From positions 2,418,001 through 2,482,000 of the forward strand of contig NZ_CP139970.1 in NCBI RefSeq assembly GCF_034424545.1: a stretch of DNA of 64,000 nucleotides, written 5' to 3'. Position numbers and translations under genes: made by a program. Below the pieces are notes generated by a model. That model did no database searches and was not told where the DNA came from. It worked only from the letters and a program-made list of their open reading frames with translations. This stretch comes from Trinickia caryophylli (GTDB lineage Bacteria; Pseudomonadota; Gammaproteobacteria; Burkholderiales; Burkholderiaceae). Shown in pieces: positions 36,405 through 46,050 of the stretch; within the stretch, counting starts at the first letter, position 1; each line of letters opens with the position of its first letter.

Positions 36405-37081
36405 GCCTTCTCCTGTGACATTCGGTAAGAGTTGCGCCGCAACGGGAGCAGCCATCTTCGCGGCGCAGCGCGTTCCGGCAATGCGCGGCGCGGGCCACGC
36501 TTCGCTTCGCGAGCGATCCGGGGAAGCCGCGCGTGCCGGAAATCGGCTTTCGTGCGCTGAAATGCGCGTTCCATGCGGACAATGTTTTCGGTGCGTCGAA
36601 TTTTCCATATATCGGGATTTCCATGGAATTAATGGGAGCCTCGGTGATTCGATATCAACTTGTCGCGGCGCGCGGTGTCGCGTTTTTTTGACGGACCCAT
36701 TCTCTTTTTCGACGTTGCTTAGGGCTATTAGGCAAATGCGGTAGAAAATTCAGTTTCTGTAATGCCGAGATTTTTATTCTGGTTTGTGAATCTGCAAGGC
36801 TGAAATGCCGGCTACTTCATTTGCCGAATAGAGCCCACAGCATCGCGCGCCCACAATGAAATACATCGGTCGCGCTCCCCACGATTGGTGCAATAAGCAC
36901 GATTTCTCTCAGGGCACTTATCGTCTCCCGCGTGAGGGCTTCGTAGTCCCGGTTGCGGGACGCATCCGATTAATGAGCTTGTTATCGAAACGTAACGATA
37001 CCGTTTGCTCGCCCGAGGGGGCGGCCGCTTGCGGCCGGCTCCGTCGCGTACCGGGCAACGACGACATGCGGAGAAATTGCC
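36405..37081. other. Gene-free divergent spacer
   Basis: 677 bp, more AT-rich than its surroundings in the middle, between divergent genes. The frames present are Arg/Ser/Cys-rich and lack ribosome sites. A GGAGA site at the right end serves the gene at 37082. No repeat or RNA was recognised. Confidence 0.5.
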
Positions 37082-37492
37082 ATGGATGAGCGAGTCGAGC
37101 CGCTTCGCGCGCGGCAACAGGGCACAGCGATGGAGACGGCGCAGAGGATGCCGGGCGAGGACGATCGCGACGCGCATCTTTTCACCCCGTCGTTTTTCGA
37201 GCGGTTGCGAAGGCTCAATCGCGTACGCCGCGAGTTGCGTCGCATGCAGTTGCGCATCACACAAATCGATTGGGTTGGCGCGGAACTGTCGGTGCGCATC
37301 GAGCGCGACCCGGCGAAATCGCTCGCGCCGCTGCTCGACAGCATGGAGCGGCGCCGCTTTCGCCCCGTGGATGCGGGGGTGGAGGTGGCGGGGCAGTTCA
37401 AGGGCGTGACCGTGCGCTGGATCGAGCGCGGGGGGCCGGGCGTGGGCGCGGGGCGCAGTGCCCGGCTGCGGCCGGGCTGTGCGTCGTTGTGA
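37082..37492 (+). CDS. Hypothetical protein, small cytosolic
   Basis: 136 residues with GGAGA 7 nt before the ATG at 37082. The central part (RLNRVRRELRRMQLRITQID, then alternating strands to VTVRWIERGG) looks like a compact alpha/beta protein. No family recognised. It is followed closely by another small gene and a phasin gene, possibly one transcript. Confidence 0.6.
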   Translation: MDERVEPLRARQQGTAMETAQRMPGEDDRDAHLFTPSFFERLRRLNRVRRELRRMQLRITQIDWVGAELSVRIERDPAKSLAPLLDSMERRRFRPVDAGVEVAGQFKGVTVRWIERGGPGVGAGRSARLRPGCASL

Positions 37493-37509
37493 ATGTTCGG
37501 GAGACAAGC

Positions 37510-37728
37510 ATGTTGAGTCTGCACGAACTCGCAGCATTGATTCTTCTCGAAGCGGCGCTCGATCGCGGCAACCTCGATCTCGCCGATATCGAGACGTTGC
37601 TCGCCCAGGAACTCGTGACGTTGGAGCCGTTGCCGTGCGGCCGCGAAGAACCCCGTCTTACGAGCCGTGGAGCGTCGATGGTCGCGTCCCTCACGCGTGT
37701 GGGGCGTCCGCGCACCGATTTTCATTGA
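37510..37728 (+). CDS. Hypothetical small protein upstream of phasin
   Basis: 72 residues from MLSLHELAALILLEAALDRG, with GGGAGA 6 nt before the ATG. Mostly helical N-terminal 45 residues (leucine-rich, DLADIETLLAQELVTLE). No family recognised. Lies 17 bp after the preceding small gene and 48 bp before the phasin gene. Confidence 0.6.
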   Translation: MLSLHELAALILLEAALDRGNLDLADIETLLAQELVTLEPLPCGREEPRLTSRGASMVASLTRVGRPRTDFH

Positions 37729-37776
37729 ATGCCGGCATGGCCGGGTCCTGCAAATGCGGATAAACGGAGTCCAATC

Positions 37777-38331
37777 ATGAATTTTTCATGGAAGCAAATC
37801 GCGGCACAGCAAAAAGCGAATCTCGGTGTGGCGTTCGGGGTCGCCGATGTCGTATTCGATAGCGCGGAAAGGCTGGGCAACCTCAACATGGAAGCGATGA
37901 ATTCGCTGATCAAGGATGCGCAGGACAACGTCATCCGCAGCGCATTGCCGAGATTGCCATTCGACGTGCTCCTGCCCCCGTCCTTTCCTCCATTGTTCTT
38001 CATCGAGAAGACCCAGTCTTATGGGCGGAAAGTCTATGACATCGCAGCGGGCGCGCAGGCGGAAATTGCGGATGTCGTGCGTTCGCGCTGCGACACGTAT
38101 CGCGACTGGTTCTCTGACGAAGGGAGCAAAGGGAGTGCGCCGCCCGCGGAGTCCGCGGTCGTCGTATGGAAAGCGGCCATCGAGGCTGGCAATGCCTTTT
38201 CGGAGACGATTCAGAAGGCGGGCCTGCAGGCGCTGCAGGCCGCGGCCACCAACCTCGACGCGATGACGGTCGCAACGGCCAAGGCTGCGCGGCGAGCGAC
38301 CGAGGGGGCGTCGTCCAACGGTCGGCGCTGA
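37777..38331 (+). CDS. Phasin-family protein
   Basis: 184 residues starting MNFSWKQIAAQQKANLGVAFG. The helical, low-aromatic C-terminal part (NAFSETIQKAGLQALQAAATNLDAM) and the N-terminal segment match the Phasin_2 type that coats polyhydroxyalkanoate granules. An internal Pro/Phe-rich segment (LPPSFPPLFF, about 68-77) is unusual. Many Burkholderiaceae have several phasins. No PHA synthesis gene is nearby. Confidence 0.75.
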   Translation: MNFSWKQIAAQQKANLGVAFGVADVVFDSAERLGNLNMEAMNSLIKDAQDNVIRSALPRLPFDVLLPPSFPPLFFIEKTQSYGRKVYDIAAGAQAEIADVVRSRCDTYRDWFSDEGSKGSAPPAESAVVVWKAAIEAGNAFSETIQKAGLQALQAAATNLDAMTVATAKAARRATEGASSNGRR

Positions 38332-38430
38332 GGCAGCAAGGGTTGCGCGAGCCGCCGCTGCGGCTCGCGCAACCCCGGCGTTCGACGTGTGTGTTCCGAT
38401 ACCCCCGGCGATTGCCGCGGGTTTGTCCGT

Positions 38431-39183
38431 TCAGGTACGCAGTGTCGACGCGGCGAGCACCTCGATGCCGCTCGCATCGAGCGCGGATCGCAGGCGGCGT
38501 GCGAACGCCAGAGCATGCTCGCCGTCGCCGTGCAGACAGAGGGTGCGCACGTTGAGCGGCACCCAGCCGCCGTCGATGGCGCGCACGCGTTTGTCGCGCA
38601 CCATCGACAGCACGTGGTCCAGCATCTCGTCTTCCGACTCGATCAGCGCTCCCGGCTCGTTGCGCGGCACGAGCGAGCCGTCGCCGCGGTAGCCGCGATC
38701 GGCGAAGCCTTCTTCGATTGCCGCGAGCCCGGCTTCGCGGGCCGTTTCGATGAAGCGGCTATTGGCAAGCCCGAAAATCGCAAGCGACGGATCGAAATCG
38801 TGCACGGCCGATACGATCGCATCGGCGATCGCGGGATCGCGCGCCGCCTGGTTGTAGAGAGCGCCGTGGGGCTTCATGTGGGCGACCCGTCCGCCTTCCG
38901 CCTGCGCGATGGCGGAAAGCGCGCCGAGCTGATAAAGGATGCCGGCGTAGATGTCGTCCGCCGGGAGGTCCATCTCCTTGCGCCCGAAGTTGTCGGGATC
39001 GTGGAAGCTCGGGTGCGCGCCTATGGCCACCCCTTTGTCGATGGCGAGCCGCACGCAGTCGCGCATGGCATTGGCACCGCCCGCGTGCCAGCCGCAGGCG
39101 ATGTTCGCCGAGCTCACGAGGCCGAGCAGCGCCTCGTCGGAGCCGCTTCCTTCGCCGAGATCGGCATTCAGATCGATTTCCAT
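38431..39183 (-). CDS. pxpA: 5-oxoprolinase subunit A (LamB/YcsF family)
   Basis: 250 residues from [19 protein letters not shown]. PxpA works with PxpBC to open 5-oxoproline (pyroglutamate) to glutamate using ATP. Diagnostic segments are [43 protein letters not shown] and [13 protein letters not shown]. Last gene of the minus-strand order pxpB-pxpC-pxpA; 19 bp follow pxpC. Confidence 0.95.
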   Translation of the reverse strand: MEIDLNADLGEGSGSDEALLGLVSSANIACGWHAGGANAMRDCVRLAIDKGVAIGAHPSFHDPDNFGRKEMDLPADDIYAGILYQLGALSAIAQAEGGRVAHMKPHGALYNQAARDPAIADAIVSAVHDFDPSLAIFGLANSRFIETAREAGLAAIEEGFADRGYRGDGSLVPRNEPGALIESEDEMLDHVLSMVRDKRVRAIDGGWVPLNVRTLCLHGDGEHALAFARRLRSALDASGIEVLAASTLRT

Positions 39184-39202
39184 GACTACCTCTTTCAAAC
39201 CC

Positions 39203-40252
39203 TCAGGCTGCATGCGCCGCGCGCCGCAGCCGCTCTTCGTGCATGGCCATCGCCACGTCGATCTGCCGCAAGTACGCCTGCTGCTCGCCGAGCGTGGCAA
39301 GCGCTTCCTCGCGCGAGCTATGGACGAAGCGTACGCCACCGTTCAATCGCACCTGGGCGAGCTTCCACAGGTCCGCCTGGATCACCGCACCGATACGCGC
39401 ATAGCCGCCCGTCGTCTGCGCATCACCCATCAGCACGATCGGCTGCCCGTTCGGCGGAACCTGTATCGTGCCCGGCAGCACCGCATGCGACAGCAATTCC
39501 GTGGGCGTGGAGCGGGTCAGCGCGCTGCCGGCCAGCCGGTATCCCATGCGGTTGCTCTGCGTGGTGACGCGCCACTCCTCCGACCAGAACGACTCTTTCG
39601 CTTCGTCGGCGAAGCTGTCGTATTCGGGGCCGCGCAGCACCCGGATCAACGTGGCGCGCTCGGCACCGGCCGTGTGCCGGCCGCGGCGCGCGGGCTCGTG
39701 CGATGGCACGGCGAAACGGCACCACTGCGGCGCCTTTACCCCGAATGGCGGTGCATCGAGTGCGATGCCGGCACCGGCGCCACCGGCCAGGCTGGCGGTG
39801 GCGAGACGGTCGCCCTCGCGCAGGGCCCGCCCGCCGAGCCCGCCGAAGTGGGCGCATAGATCGGTGGCGCGCGAGCCGAGGATCGGCAGAACGTCGACAC
39901 CGCCGCGCACGCAGACATAGCCGCGCATGCCGCGCGAGGCCGCACGCAGCACAAGTTCCGTGCCCGCCGGCACCGGCAGGCTCCACCATGCATGCACGGC
40001 CGTACCGCCCAGCGTGGCCTCGAACTGCGCACCCGCCAGCGCAATGCGCGTGGCGCGCGTGAAGCGCAGCACCGCGGGCCCGAGCGTGACCTCGATGGCG
40101 GCGGCGTGCGGCGCGTTGCCCACGAGGCGGTTGCCGACCTCGAGCGCGAGCGAATCGAGCGCGCCGGCCGTCGCGACGCCGAGATGCCGGTAGCCGGGCC
40201 GTCCGAGGTCCTGCACCGACGTGAGAATGCCTGCCCGTACGACTTCGATCAT
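39203..40252 (-). CDS. pxpC: 5-oxoprolinase subunit C (biotin-dependent carboxyltransferase-like)
   Basis: 349 residues from [26 protein letters not shown], the standard start of this family. Other blocks: [21 protein letters not shown] and [13 protein letters not shown]. Its ATG overlaps the pxpB stop as ATGA. Together with PxpB it resembles the two halves of allophanate/urea-type enzymes. Confidence 0.95.
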   Translation of the reverse strand: MIEVVRAGILTSVQDLGRPGYRHLGVATAGALDSLALEVGNRLVGNAPHAAAIEVTLGPAVLRFTRATRIALAGAQFEATLGGTAVHAWWSLPVPAGTELVLRAASRGMRGYVCVRGGVDVLPILGSRATDLCAHFGGLGGRALREGDRLATASLAGGAGAGIALDAPPFGVKAPQWCRFAVPSHEPARRGRHTAGAERATLIRVLRGPEYDSFADEAKESFWSEEWRVTTQSNRMGYRLAGSALTRSTPTELLSHAVLPGTIQVPPNGQPIVLMGDAQTTGGYARIGAVIQADLWKLAQVRLNGGVRFVHSSREEALATLGEQQAYLRQIDVAMAMHEERLRRAAHAA

Positions 40253-40902
40253 GGCTCGATCTCCGCAATCGTGAAGCGCACGAGATCGCCGGGCTGCAGC
40301 AATGCGAACGGCTCGCGCGCCGGATCGAAAAGCGCGAGCGCGGTGCGTCCTATCAATTGCCAGCCACCGGGCGACGCAGCCGGATAGATGCCCGTCTGCG
40401 CGCCGCCGATGCCGACCGCGCCGGCCGGCACTTCGATGCGCGGCACTTTGCGCCGCGGCGTGTGCAGCGATTCGTCGAGGCCGCCCAGATACGCGAAGCC
40501 GGGCTGAAACCCGAGAAAGAACACGATGTAGTTGCCGCCGGCGTGGCGCGCGACCACTTCTTCGGCGGATAGCCCCGTGTGCTCGGCCACCGCCCCGAGA
40601 TCGGGACCGAATGCCCCGCCGTAGCGGACCGGTACGTCGATCACGCGCGCTTCGGCATCGACGATCTCCGCCTGCTCCCAGGCCAGGGCGAGCTCGGCGG
40701 CGAGCGAGGAAACATCGGCCGAAAGCGGATCGAACACGATCGTCAGATTGTTCATGCCGGGCACGACGTCGACAACGTGCGGCCATTGCCGGGTCAGTGC
40801 GGCAACGGCCCACACGCGCTTTTGGCACTCGAGCGTGGCGGGCGGCGGCACTTCGCAAACAAGGGCCGTATCGCCGAACGGAAAGATGCGGGGCTGGTTC
40901 AT
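40249..40902 (-). CDS. pxpB: 5-oxoprolinase subunit B
   Basis: 217 residues from MNQPRIFPFGDTALVCEV. KipI-like family: VPVRYGGAFGPDLGAVAEHTGLS, FLGFQPGFAYLGGLD, RIEVPAGAVGIGGAQTGIYP and the GGWQLIGRT segment are typical. First gene of the pxpBCA operon. The promoter region upstream contains a 20-bp palindrome and is shared with a divergent MarR-type gene. Confidence 0.95.
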   Translation of the reverse strand: MNQPRIFPFGDTALVCEVPPPATLECQKRVWAVAALTRQWPHVVDVVPGMNNLTIVFDPLSADVSSLAAELALAWEQAEIVDAEARVIDVPVRYGGAFGPDLGAVAEHTGLSAEEVVARHAGGNYIVFFLGFQPGFAYLGGLDESLHTPRRKVPRIEVPAGAVGIGGAQTGIYPAASPGGWQLIGRTALALFDPAREPFALLQPGDLVRFTIAEIEP

Positions 40903-40999
40903 CGAGGGTATCCAGGAAGCCGACACGGTAGGCGCGCGGCGCCGGTGCGCGGATACCCGCGGCACCCCTCGCCGTCCGTGTATCCGGCGCATATTATCG

Positions 41000-41019
41000 G
41001 TAAAATGTCGACAATTTAC
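41000..41019. promoter_or_regulatory. 20-bp near-perfect palindrome, candidate operator
   Basis: GTAAAATGTCGACAATTTAC differs from its reverse complement at only one symmetric base pair. It lies in an AT-rich patch in the pxpB-marR divergent spacer, 98 bp from pxpB and 107 bp from the regulator gene. Probable site for that regulator or for a GntR-type protein. Confidence 0.65.
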
Positions 41020-41125
41020 AAACGAGCGCATTGGCCGGGCGTGCGGCGGCCGGCGCGCGGCGCACCCTGCGCCAACCGTTGCCCCCTATTCGGCCCGGTC
41101 ATCCCGGCCATTTCGATTCGCAGCC

Positions 41126-41638
41126 ATGTCGCGCCATCCAACCAAGATCGTTTCCTCTGAGCACCTCGTCTCGGATACGAGTGCCGAGCTGTCCGAATTC
41201 GAATACGGGCTCATCATGATGGGCAACGCGTTCAACCGCTGGATGGTCCGCTGCATGTCCGCCGCCGGCGGCAAGGACATGACGGCCATCGAGGTTTCGC
41301 TGCTGCACCACGTGGGCCATCGCGAGCGCAAGAAGAAACTCGCGGATATCTGCTTCGTGCTCAATATTGAAGATACGCACGTCGCCACGTATGCGTTGAA
41401 GAAGCTCGTAGTGAGAGGGTACGTAAAAAGCGAAAAGACAGGCAAGGAAGTGTTCTTTTCGGTCACGCCGGCTGGCCGCGAACTGTGCGCCCGATACCGT
41501 GAGGTGCGGGAGCGCTGCCTGATCGCCGCGCTCAAGGAGAGCGGGCTCGGCAACGCGCAGATCGGCGAGGCCGCGCAACTCATGCGCAACGCATCGGGAC
41601 TTTACGATACGGCCGCCCGCGCTGCCGCATCGCTTTGA
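41126..41638 (+). CDS. MarR-type winged-helix regulator
   Basis: 170 residues from MSRHPTKIVSSEHLVSDTSA. Winged-helix region: MTAIEVSLLHHVGHRERKKKLADICFVLNI through THVATYALKKLVVRGYVKSE and the beta-wing KEVFFSVTPAGRELC. Divergent from pxpBCA with a palindrome between, so it probably controls that operon and itself. An in-frame upstream extension exists but is not protein-like. Confidence 0.8.
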   Translation: MSRHPTKIVSSEHLVSDTSAELSEFEYGLIMMGNAFNRWMVRCMSAAGGKDMTAIEVSLLHHVGHRERKKKLADICFVLNIEDTHVATYALKKLVVRGYVKSEKTGKEVFFSVTPAGRELCARYREVRERCLIAALKESGLGNAQIGEAAQLMRNASGLYDTAARAAASL

Positions 41639-41689
41639 CGAAAACAGGACGAGCGCCGCATGCCCGGGCGGCCGAACCCGGTGGTTTCC

Positions 41690-42301
41690 TCAAGCGCGCT
41701 CGCGCAGGCGCGTGGCGACTTCGGTGACGATGCCGTCGAGCGGGCGATCGTGTGGTTCGTGCGCCAGCGCTTCGATCCGGCATGCCTCGTAGGCGATACC
41801 GACCGTTATGGGCTGCGATGGGCCGGGCCATGCCGCGAGCGTGCGGTCGTAGTAGCCGCCGCCATAGCCGAGCCGGTAGCCTGCATCGTCGAAGCCGACG
41901 CAGGGCACGAGCAGCAGATCGGGCAGGACGGCCGGCGTATCGAGCGGTTCCGGTATTCGATGATGGCCCATGCGCATCGGAGTATCGGGCGACCAGGCAT
42001 GAAACGCGAGCGCCTGGCCCTTGACGGCGATGACAGGCAGCGCGGCTTGCCGCCGCGCATCGCCCGCCAGCCACGCTACGAGCGCGTCGCGCGCGTCGAA
42101 TTCGCCCGGCAGCGGCCAATAGAACCCGACGGAGAGGGGCGACAAGCGAGCGAGCACGCTGTCGAGCCGAGCGGCGAGCGCATCGTTGGCGCCGATCGTC
42201 GCGGCCGCGCGGTGACGCACGTCACGCAAGGCTTTGCGCAATTCGGCTTTCGAATTCGCCGCCGCGTTGCATGCTATGCTTTCGCTCAATTTTTGCTCCA
42301 C
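41690..42301 (-). CDS. 5-formyltetrahydrofolate cyclo-ligase
   Basis: 203 residues from a GTG at 42301. Converts 5-formyl-THF to 5,10-methenyl-THF using ATP. The phosphate-binding LGYGGGYYDRTLA and LLVPCVGFDDAGYRLG are diagnostic, with KAELRKALRDVRH at the conserved N-terminus. The GTG is only 6 bp from the divergent transglycosylase ATG, so a slightly later start or overlapping promoters must be assumed. Same family as E. coli YgfA (Fau). Confidence 0.92.
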   Translation of the reverse strand: MEQKLSESIACNAAANSKAELRKALRDVRHRAAATIGANDALAARLDSVLARLSPLSVGFYWPLPGEFDARDALVAWLAGDARRQAALPVIAVKGQALAFHAWSPDTPMRMGHHRIPEPLDTPAVLPDLLLVPCVGFDDAGYRLGYGGGYYDRTLAAWPGPSQPITVGIAYEACRIEALAHEPHDRPLDGIVTEVATRLRERA

Positions 42302-42306
42302 TCAAC

Positions 42307-44280
42307 ATGATGTCGAAACGCCTTGTTCGAGTATATCGCGCGGCTTGCTCCGCCCTGGCCGCCGCGGCACTCGTCGCGTGCGGCACGGCGTCTGCCGGGC
42401 GTCATGCCGCTACGCCCGCGGCACTGACCGACGATCAGATCTTCGTGCAACTGCGCGAGGCTGCCCGCAACAACGACGCGGCGAAAGCCGCGCGGCTCGC
42501 GGCGCAGATTCCCGACTATCCCGCGCCGTCGTATCTCGAGTATTTTCAGCTCAAACCGCAGCTCTTCGACGGCAGCGGCCATGCCCGGCTCGATGCGCCC
42601 GACGCGCCGGTGCTCTCGTTTCTGCAGCGCCATGACGGCGAGGCAATCGCCGATCGCCTGCGCAACGATTATCTGACCGTGCTCGGCGCGCGCCACGACT
42701 GGCGCACCTTCGACGCCCAATACGCGCGCTTCGTGCTCAACGACGATACCCAGGTGAAGTGCTACGCGCTCGAATCGCGCGCGTCGCGCGGCGAGAACGT
42801 TGCCGAGGCGGCCCGCGCATTGCTCGTCGAGCCGCGCTACTACGGCGACGGCTGCGTCGATCTGGTGACGGCGCTCGCGGCCAACGGGCAACTCACGTCG
42901 GACGACGTGTGGCAGCAGATCCGGCTCGCCTACGAGCAGGGCGTGACGTCTACCGGCGCGAAGCTCGTAGACGCGCTCGGTGCGGTGCGTCCCGACCCGA
43001 CGAAGCTCGACCAGGCTACGAGCGCGCCGCCGCTCCTGCTCGCGCGCGGCGTGGGCGCCGATTCGGCATCGCATCAACTCGCGCTGTTGGCGACCACGCA
43101 AATGGCGCGCACCGACGCGGCAACCGCCGCTGCCACGTTCGCGACCGTTGCGCCCCAGCTCTCGCTGGCGGAACGGGCGATCGGCTGGGGCACGATCGGG
43201 TATCAGGCGGCCGCGCGGCAGGTGTCGGGGGCGGTCGACTGGTTCCGGCTCTCGGCGAATGCGCCGCTGTCGTATCCCGCTTATGAATGGCGCACCCGCA
43301 GCGCGTTGCTCGCGGGCGACTGGACGATGGTGCGCTGGTCGATCGAGCAAATGCCGCCCGCGCTGCGCAGCCGGCCGGCATGGGTGTATTGGCATGCGCG
43401 CGCGCTCAAGCAGGCAGGCGAAACGGCCGGCGCCAATCAGGAATTCGCGCAGATTGCGCCGCGCTTCGATTTCTACGGCCAGCTCGCCACCGAAGAGCTG
43501 GGCGGCAAGATCTCCGTCCCGCCGAAGACCGTCGTCAGCGATGCCGAGGTGGATGCCGTTTCCAAGACGCCGGGCTTCGATCTTGCTCGCCGCTTTTACG
43601 CGCTCAATTTGCGGCTCGAAGGCAACCGGGAATGGAATTGGCCGCTGCGCGGCATGACGGACAGGCAGCTGCTTGCCGTGGCCGAGTATGCACGCCGCAT
43701 CCGCCTTTACGACCGCACCGTCAATACGGCTGACCGGACGCAGGCGGACCACGACTTTTCGCTGCGCTACCTGTCGCCCTTTCGCGACATCGTCGAGCGC
43801 GACGCGCAATCGAACGGGCTCGATGTGGAATGGGCCTACGGGCTGATCCGGCAGGAGTCGCGCTTCATCCTGAACGCGCGCTCCGAGGTGGGGGCGGGCG
43901 GCCTCATGCAATTGATGCCCGGCACGGCGAAGATGGTCGCGAAGAAGATCGGCCTCGGCCCGGTGACGGCCTCGGAGCTGAACGACATCAACACGAACAT
44001 CCTGCTCGGTACGACCTATCTGTCGATGATCTACAATCAGTTCGACGGTTCCGCCGTGCTCGCGACGGCCGGCTACAACGCCGGGCCCGGGCGCCCGCGG
44101 CAGTGGCGGGCGACGCTGCAGCGGCCCGTCGAGGGTGCGATATTCGCGGAGACGATCCCGTTCAACGAGACCCGCGACTACGTCAAGAATGTGCTGTCCA
44201 ACACGGTCTATTACGCGGCGCTGTTCGAAGGCCGTCCGCAGTCGCTGAAGGCACGGCTCGGCGCCATTTTGCCCGACTGA
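42307..44280 (+). CDS. slt: Soluble lytic murein transglycosylase (Slt70-like)
   Basis: 657 residues. N-terminal signal with a possible lipobox (AALVACG, Cys about 22). A long helical superhelical domain follows, then the catalytic SLT domain near the C-terminus: YGLIRQESRFILNARSEVGAGGLMQLMPGTA (catalytic Glu in QES) and ATAGYNAGPGRPRQWR. Cleaves peptidoglycan glycan strands with 1,6-anhydro product. An ATG three bases downstream is equally possible. Starts back-to-back with the formyl-THF cyclo-ligase gene. Confidence 0.93.
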   Translation: MMSKRLVRVYRAACSALAAAALVACGTASAGRHAATPAALTDDQIFVQLREAARNNDAAKAARLAAQIPDYPAPSYLEYFQLKPQLFDGSGHARLDAPDAPVLSFLQRHDGEAIADRLRNDYLTVLGARHDWRTFDAQYARFVLNDDTQVKCYALESRASRGENVAEAARALLVEPRYYGDGCVDLVTALAANGQLTSDDVWQQIRLAYEQGVTSTGAKLVDALGAVRPDPTKLDQATSAPPLLLARGVGADSASHQLALLATTQMARTDAATAAATFATVAPQLSLAERAIGWGTIGYQAAARQVSGAVDWFRLSANAPLSYPAYEWRTRSALLAGDWTMVRWSIEQMPPALRSRPAWVYWHARALKQAGETAGANQEFAQIAPRFDFYGQLATEELGGKISVPPKTVVSDAEVDAVSKTPGFDLARRFYALNLRLEGNREWNWPLRGMTDRQLLAVAEYARRIRLYDRTVNTADRTQADHDFSLRYLSPFRDIVERDAQSNGLDVEWAYGLIRQESRFILNARSEVGAGGLMQLMPGTAKMVAKKIGLGPVTASELNDINTNILLGTTYLSMIYNQFDGSAVLATAGYNAGPGRPRQWRATLQRPVEGAIFAETIPFNETRDYVKNVLSNTVYYAALFEGRPQSLKARLGAILPD

Positions 44281-44367
44281 CGCCGCGCCGGTGTGTGCCG
44301 CGCCCCGTTGCCGGGCGCACGGCGCCGCGCCGGATCGTCGCGGCGCCCGCCAGCCAGGGAGTCGAAG

Positions 44368-45324
44368 ATGCGACATCAATCGGTAGCGTTGATCGGCGGT
44401 TCGGGCTTCGTCGGTACGCATCTCGCAAACGCGCTGATCGCGGCCGGCAAGAGCGTGCGCATCGCCACGCGGCGCCGGCAGCGTGCGGCGCATCTCACTT
44501 TGCTGCCGCTCGACGTGATCGAGCTCGACGTGTTCGATCCGATCGAGCTTGCGCGCTTCGTCGAGGGGGCCGATGCGGTCATCAATCTCGTCGGCACGCT
44601 GCATGGCCGGCGCGGCACGCCGTACGGTCCCGAGTTCGCCAGGCTTCATGTCGAGCTGCCATCGAAGATCGCGGCCGCCTGCGAGGGCAAGAGCGTGCAT
44701 CGCCTCATCCATCTGAGTGCGCTCAATGCCGACCCGCAGGGCCCGAGCATGTACCTGCGCTCGAAAGGCGATGGCGAGAAGGCGGTGCGCGGCGCGACGC
44801 GGCTCGCCACGACGATTTTCCGGCCGTCGGTCGTCTTCGGCCCCGAAGATCGTTTTCTCAATACGTTCGCGCTGCTGCAGCGGCTCTTCCCCGTCATACC
44901 GCTCGCCAAGCCCGATGCCAGGTTCCAGCCTGTCTACGTGGGCGACGTGGCCAAGGCGATCGTGCGCGCACTCGATCTCGATGCCGCGACAGGGCGCATC
45001 TACGAACTCGGCGGGCCGACGGTCTATACGCTCGAAGCGCTCGTGAAATATTGCGGGGAAGTGATCGGCCGCCACGCGCGGATCGTGCGGCTGCCCGGCG
45101 CATTCGCCTACATGCAGGCGTTGACGTTCGAGATGCTGCCCGGCGAGCCCGTGCTCGCGCGCGACAACCTCGATTCGATGATGCGCGATGCAATCATGTC
45201 GGGCCCGATCGCGCCGGAGCTCGATCTCGATCCGGTGAGCATCGAGGCGATCGCGCCGGCCTACCTCGGCGCGGCGTCGCTGCGCTCGCGCTTCAACGCG
45301 TTTCGCACGACAGCGGGACGGTAG
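44368..45324 (+). CDS. NAD(P)-binding protein, complex I NDUFA9-like
   Basis: 318 residues. Rossmann start VALIGGSGFVGTHLANALIAAGK, then NLVGTLHGRRGTPYGPEF and HLSALNADPQGPSMYLRSKGDGE. This is the atypical short-chain dehydrogenase/epimerase family that includes the eukaryotic complex I subunit NDUFA9. No catalytic YxxxK in normal form. Bacterial role is uncertain. Confidence 0.88.
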   Translation: MRHQSVALIGGSGFVGTHLANALIAAGKSVRIATRRRQRAAHLTLLPLDVIELDVFDPIELARFVEGADAVINLVGTLHGRRGTPYGPEFARLHVELPSKIAAACEGKSVHRLIHLSALNADPQGPSMYLRSKGDGEKAVRGATRLATTIFRPSVVFGPEDRFLNTFALLQRLFPVIPLAKPDARFQPVYVGDVAKAIVRALDLDAATGRIYELGGPTVYTLEALVKYCGEVIGRHARIVRLPGAFAYMQALTFEMLPGEPVLARDNLDSMMRDAIMSGPIAPELDLDPVSIEAIAPAYLGAASLRSRFNAFRTTAGR

Positions 45325-45399
45325 GATCGAATCGTCGGCTCGTGGCAGCGAGCACCGTTTTTTTCAACCTGCACCTCAACCTGCACCATTACGCGCGAT

Positions 45400-46050
45400 A
45401 TGAAACTCGTCATCGGAGACAAGAACTATTCTTCCTGGTCCATGAGGCCCTGGGTGTTGATGCGTCATGCCGGTATTCCCTTCGAAGAGGTCGGAATCGA
45501 GCTTGGCGAGGACGAAACGCCGGCGCGTATCGCACAGCATTCGCCGTCGGGCAAGGTGCCTTGCCTCGTGACCGATGACGGGCAGTCGGTCTGGGAGTCG
45601 CTTGCGATCCTCGAGACGCTGGCCGAGCGCCATCCCGAGCATGCGCTCTGGCCGCGCGATGCGGCCGTGCGCGCACACGCCCGCTCGGTGTCGAGCGAGA
45701 TGCATGGCGGCTTCGGCGATATGCGCACGACGATGTCGATGAACATCCGCGCGAAGCGCCCTGGCGCGGGCGCCACGCCGGGCACGCTGGCCGATGTCGC
45801 CCGCATCGACACGATCTGGAACGACTGCCTGAAACGCTACGGCGGCCCTTTCCTTTTCGGCGAGACGTTCGGCATCGCCGATGCGATGTATGCGCCCGTC
45901 GTGATGCGCTTCAACACCTATGCACCGACGCTTTCGGCGGCAGCGGCGGCCTACTGCGAGCGCGTGACGGCACTGCCGGCCGTGCGCGAGTGGATCGAGG
46001 CGGCCGAGCGCGAAACGCACCGGCTCGCCAAGTACGACGACCTCGCATGA
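45400..46050 (+). CDS. Glutathione S-transferase family protein
   Basis: 216 residues. N-terminal thioredoxin-fold domain (MKLVIGDKNYSSWSMRPWVLMR, GKVPCLVTDDG, WESLAILETLAE) and a C-terminal helical domain. The SSWS start marks a subgroup with Ser as probable catalytic residue. Its stop overlaps the cca start by 4 nt. Confidence 0.9.
   Translation: MKLVIGDKNYSSWSMRPWVLMRHAGIPFEEVGIELGEDETPARIAQHSPSGKVPCLVTDDGQSVWESLAILETLAERHPEHALWPRDAAVRAHARSVSSEMHGGFGDMRTTMSMNIRAKRPGAGATPGTLADVARIDTIWNDCLKRYGGPFLFGETFGIADAMYAPVVMRFNTYAPTLSAAAAAYCERVTALPAVREWIEAAERETHRLAKYDDLA

Noticed and set aside
42286..45075. 929-codon minus-strand frame over slt and the NDUFA9-like gene
   Set aside because: Longest open frame of the window, but antisense to two clear genes and without any motif.
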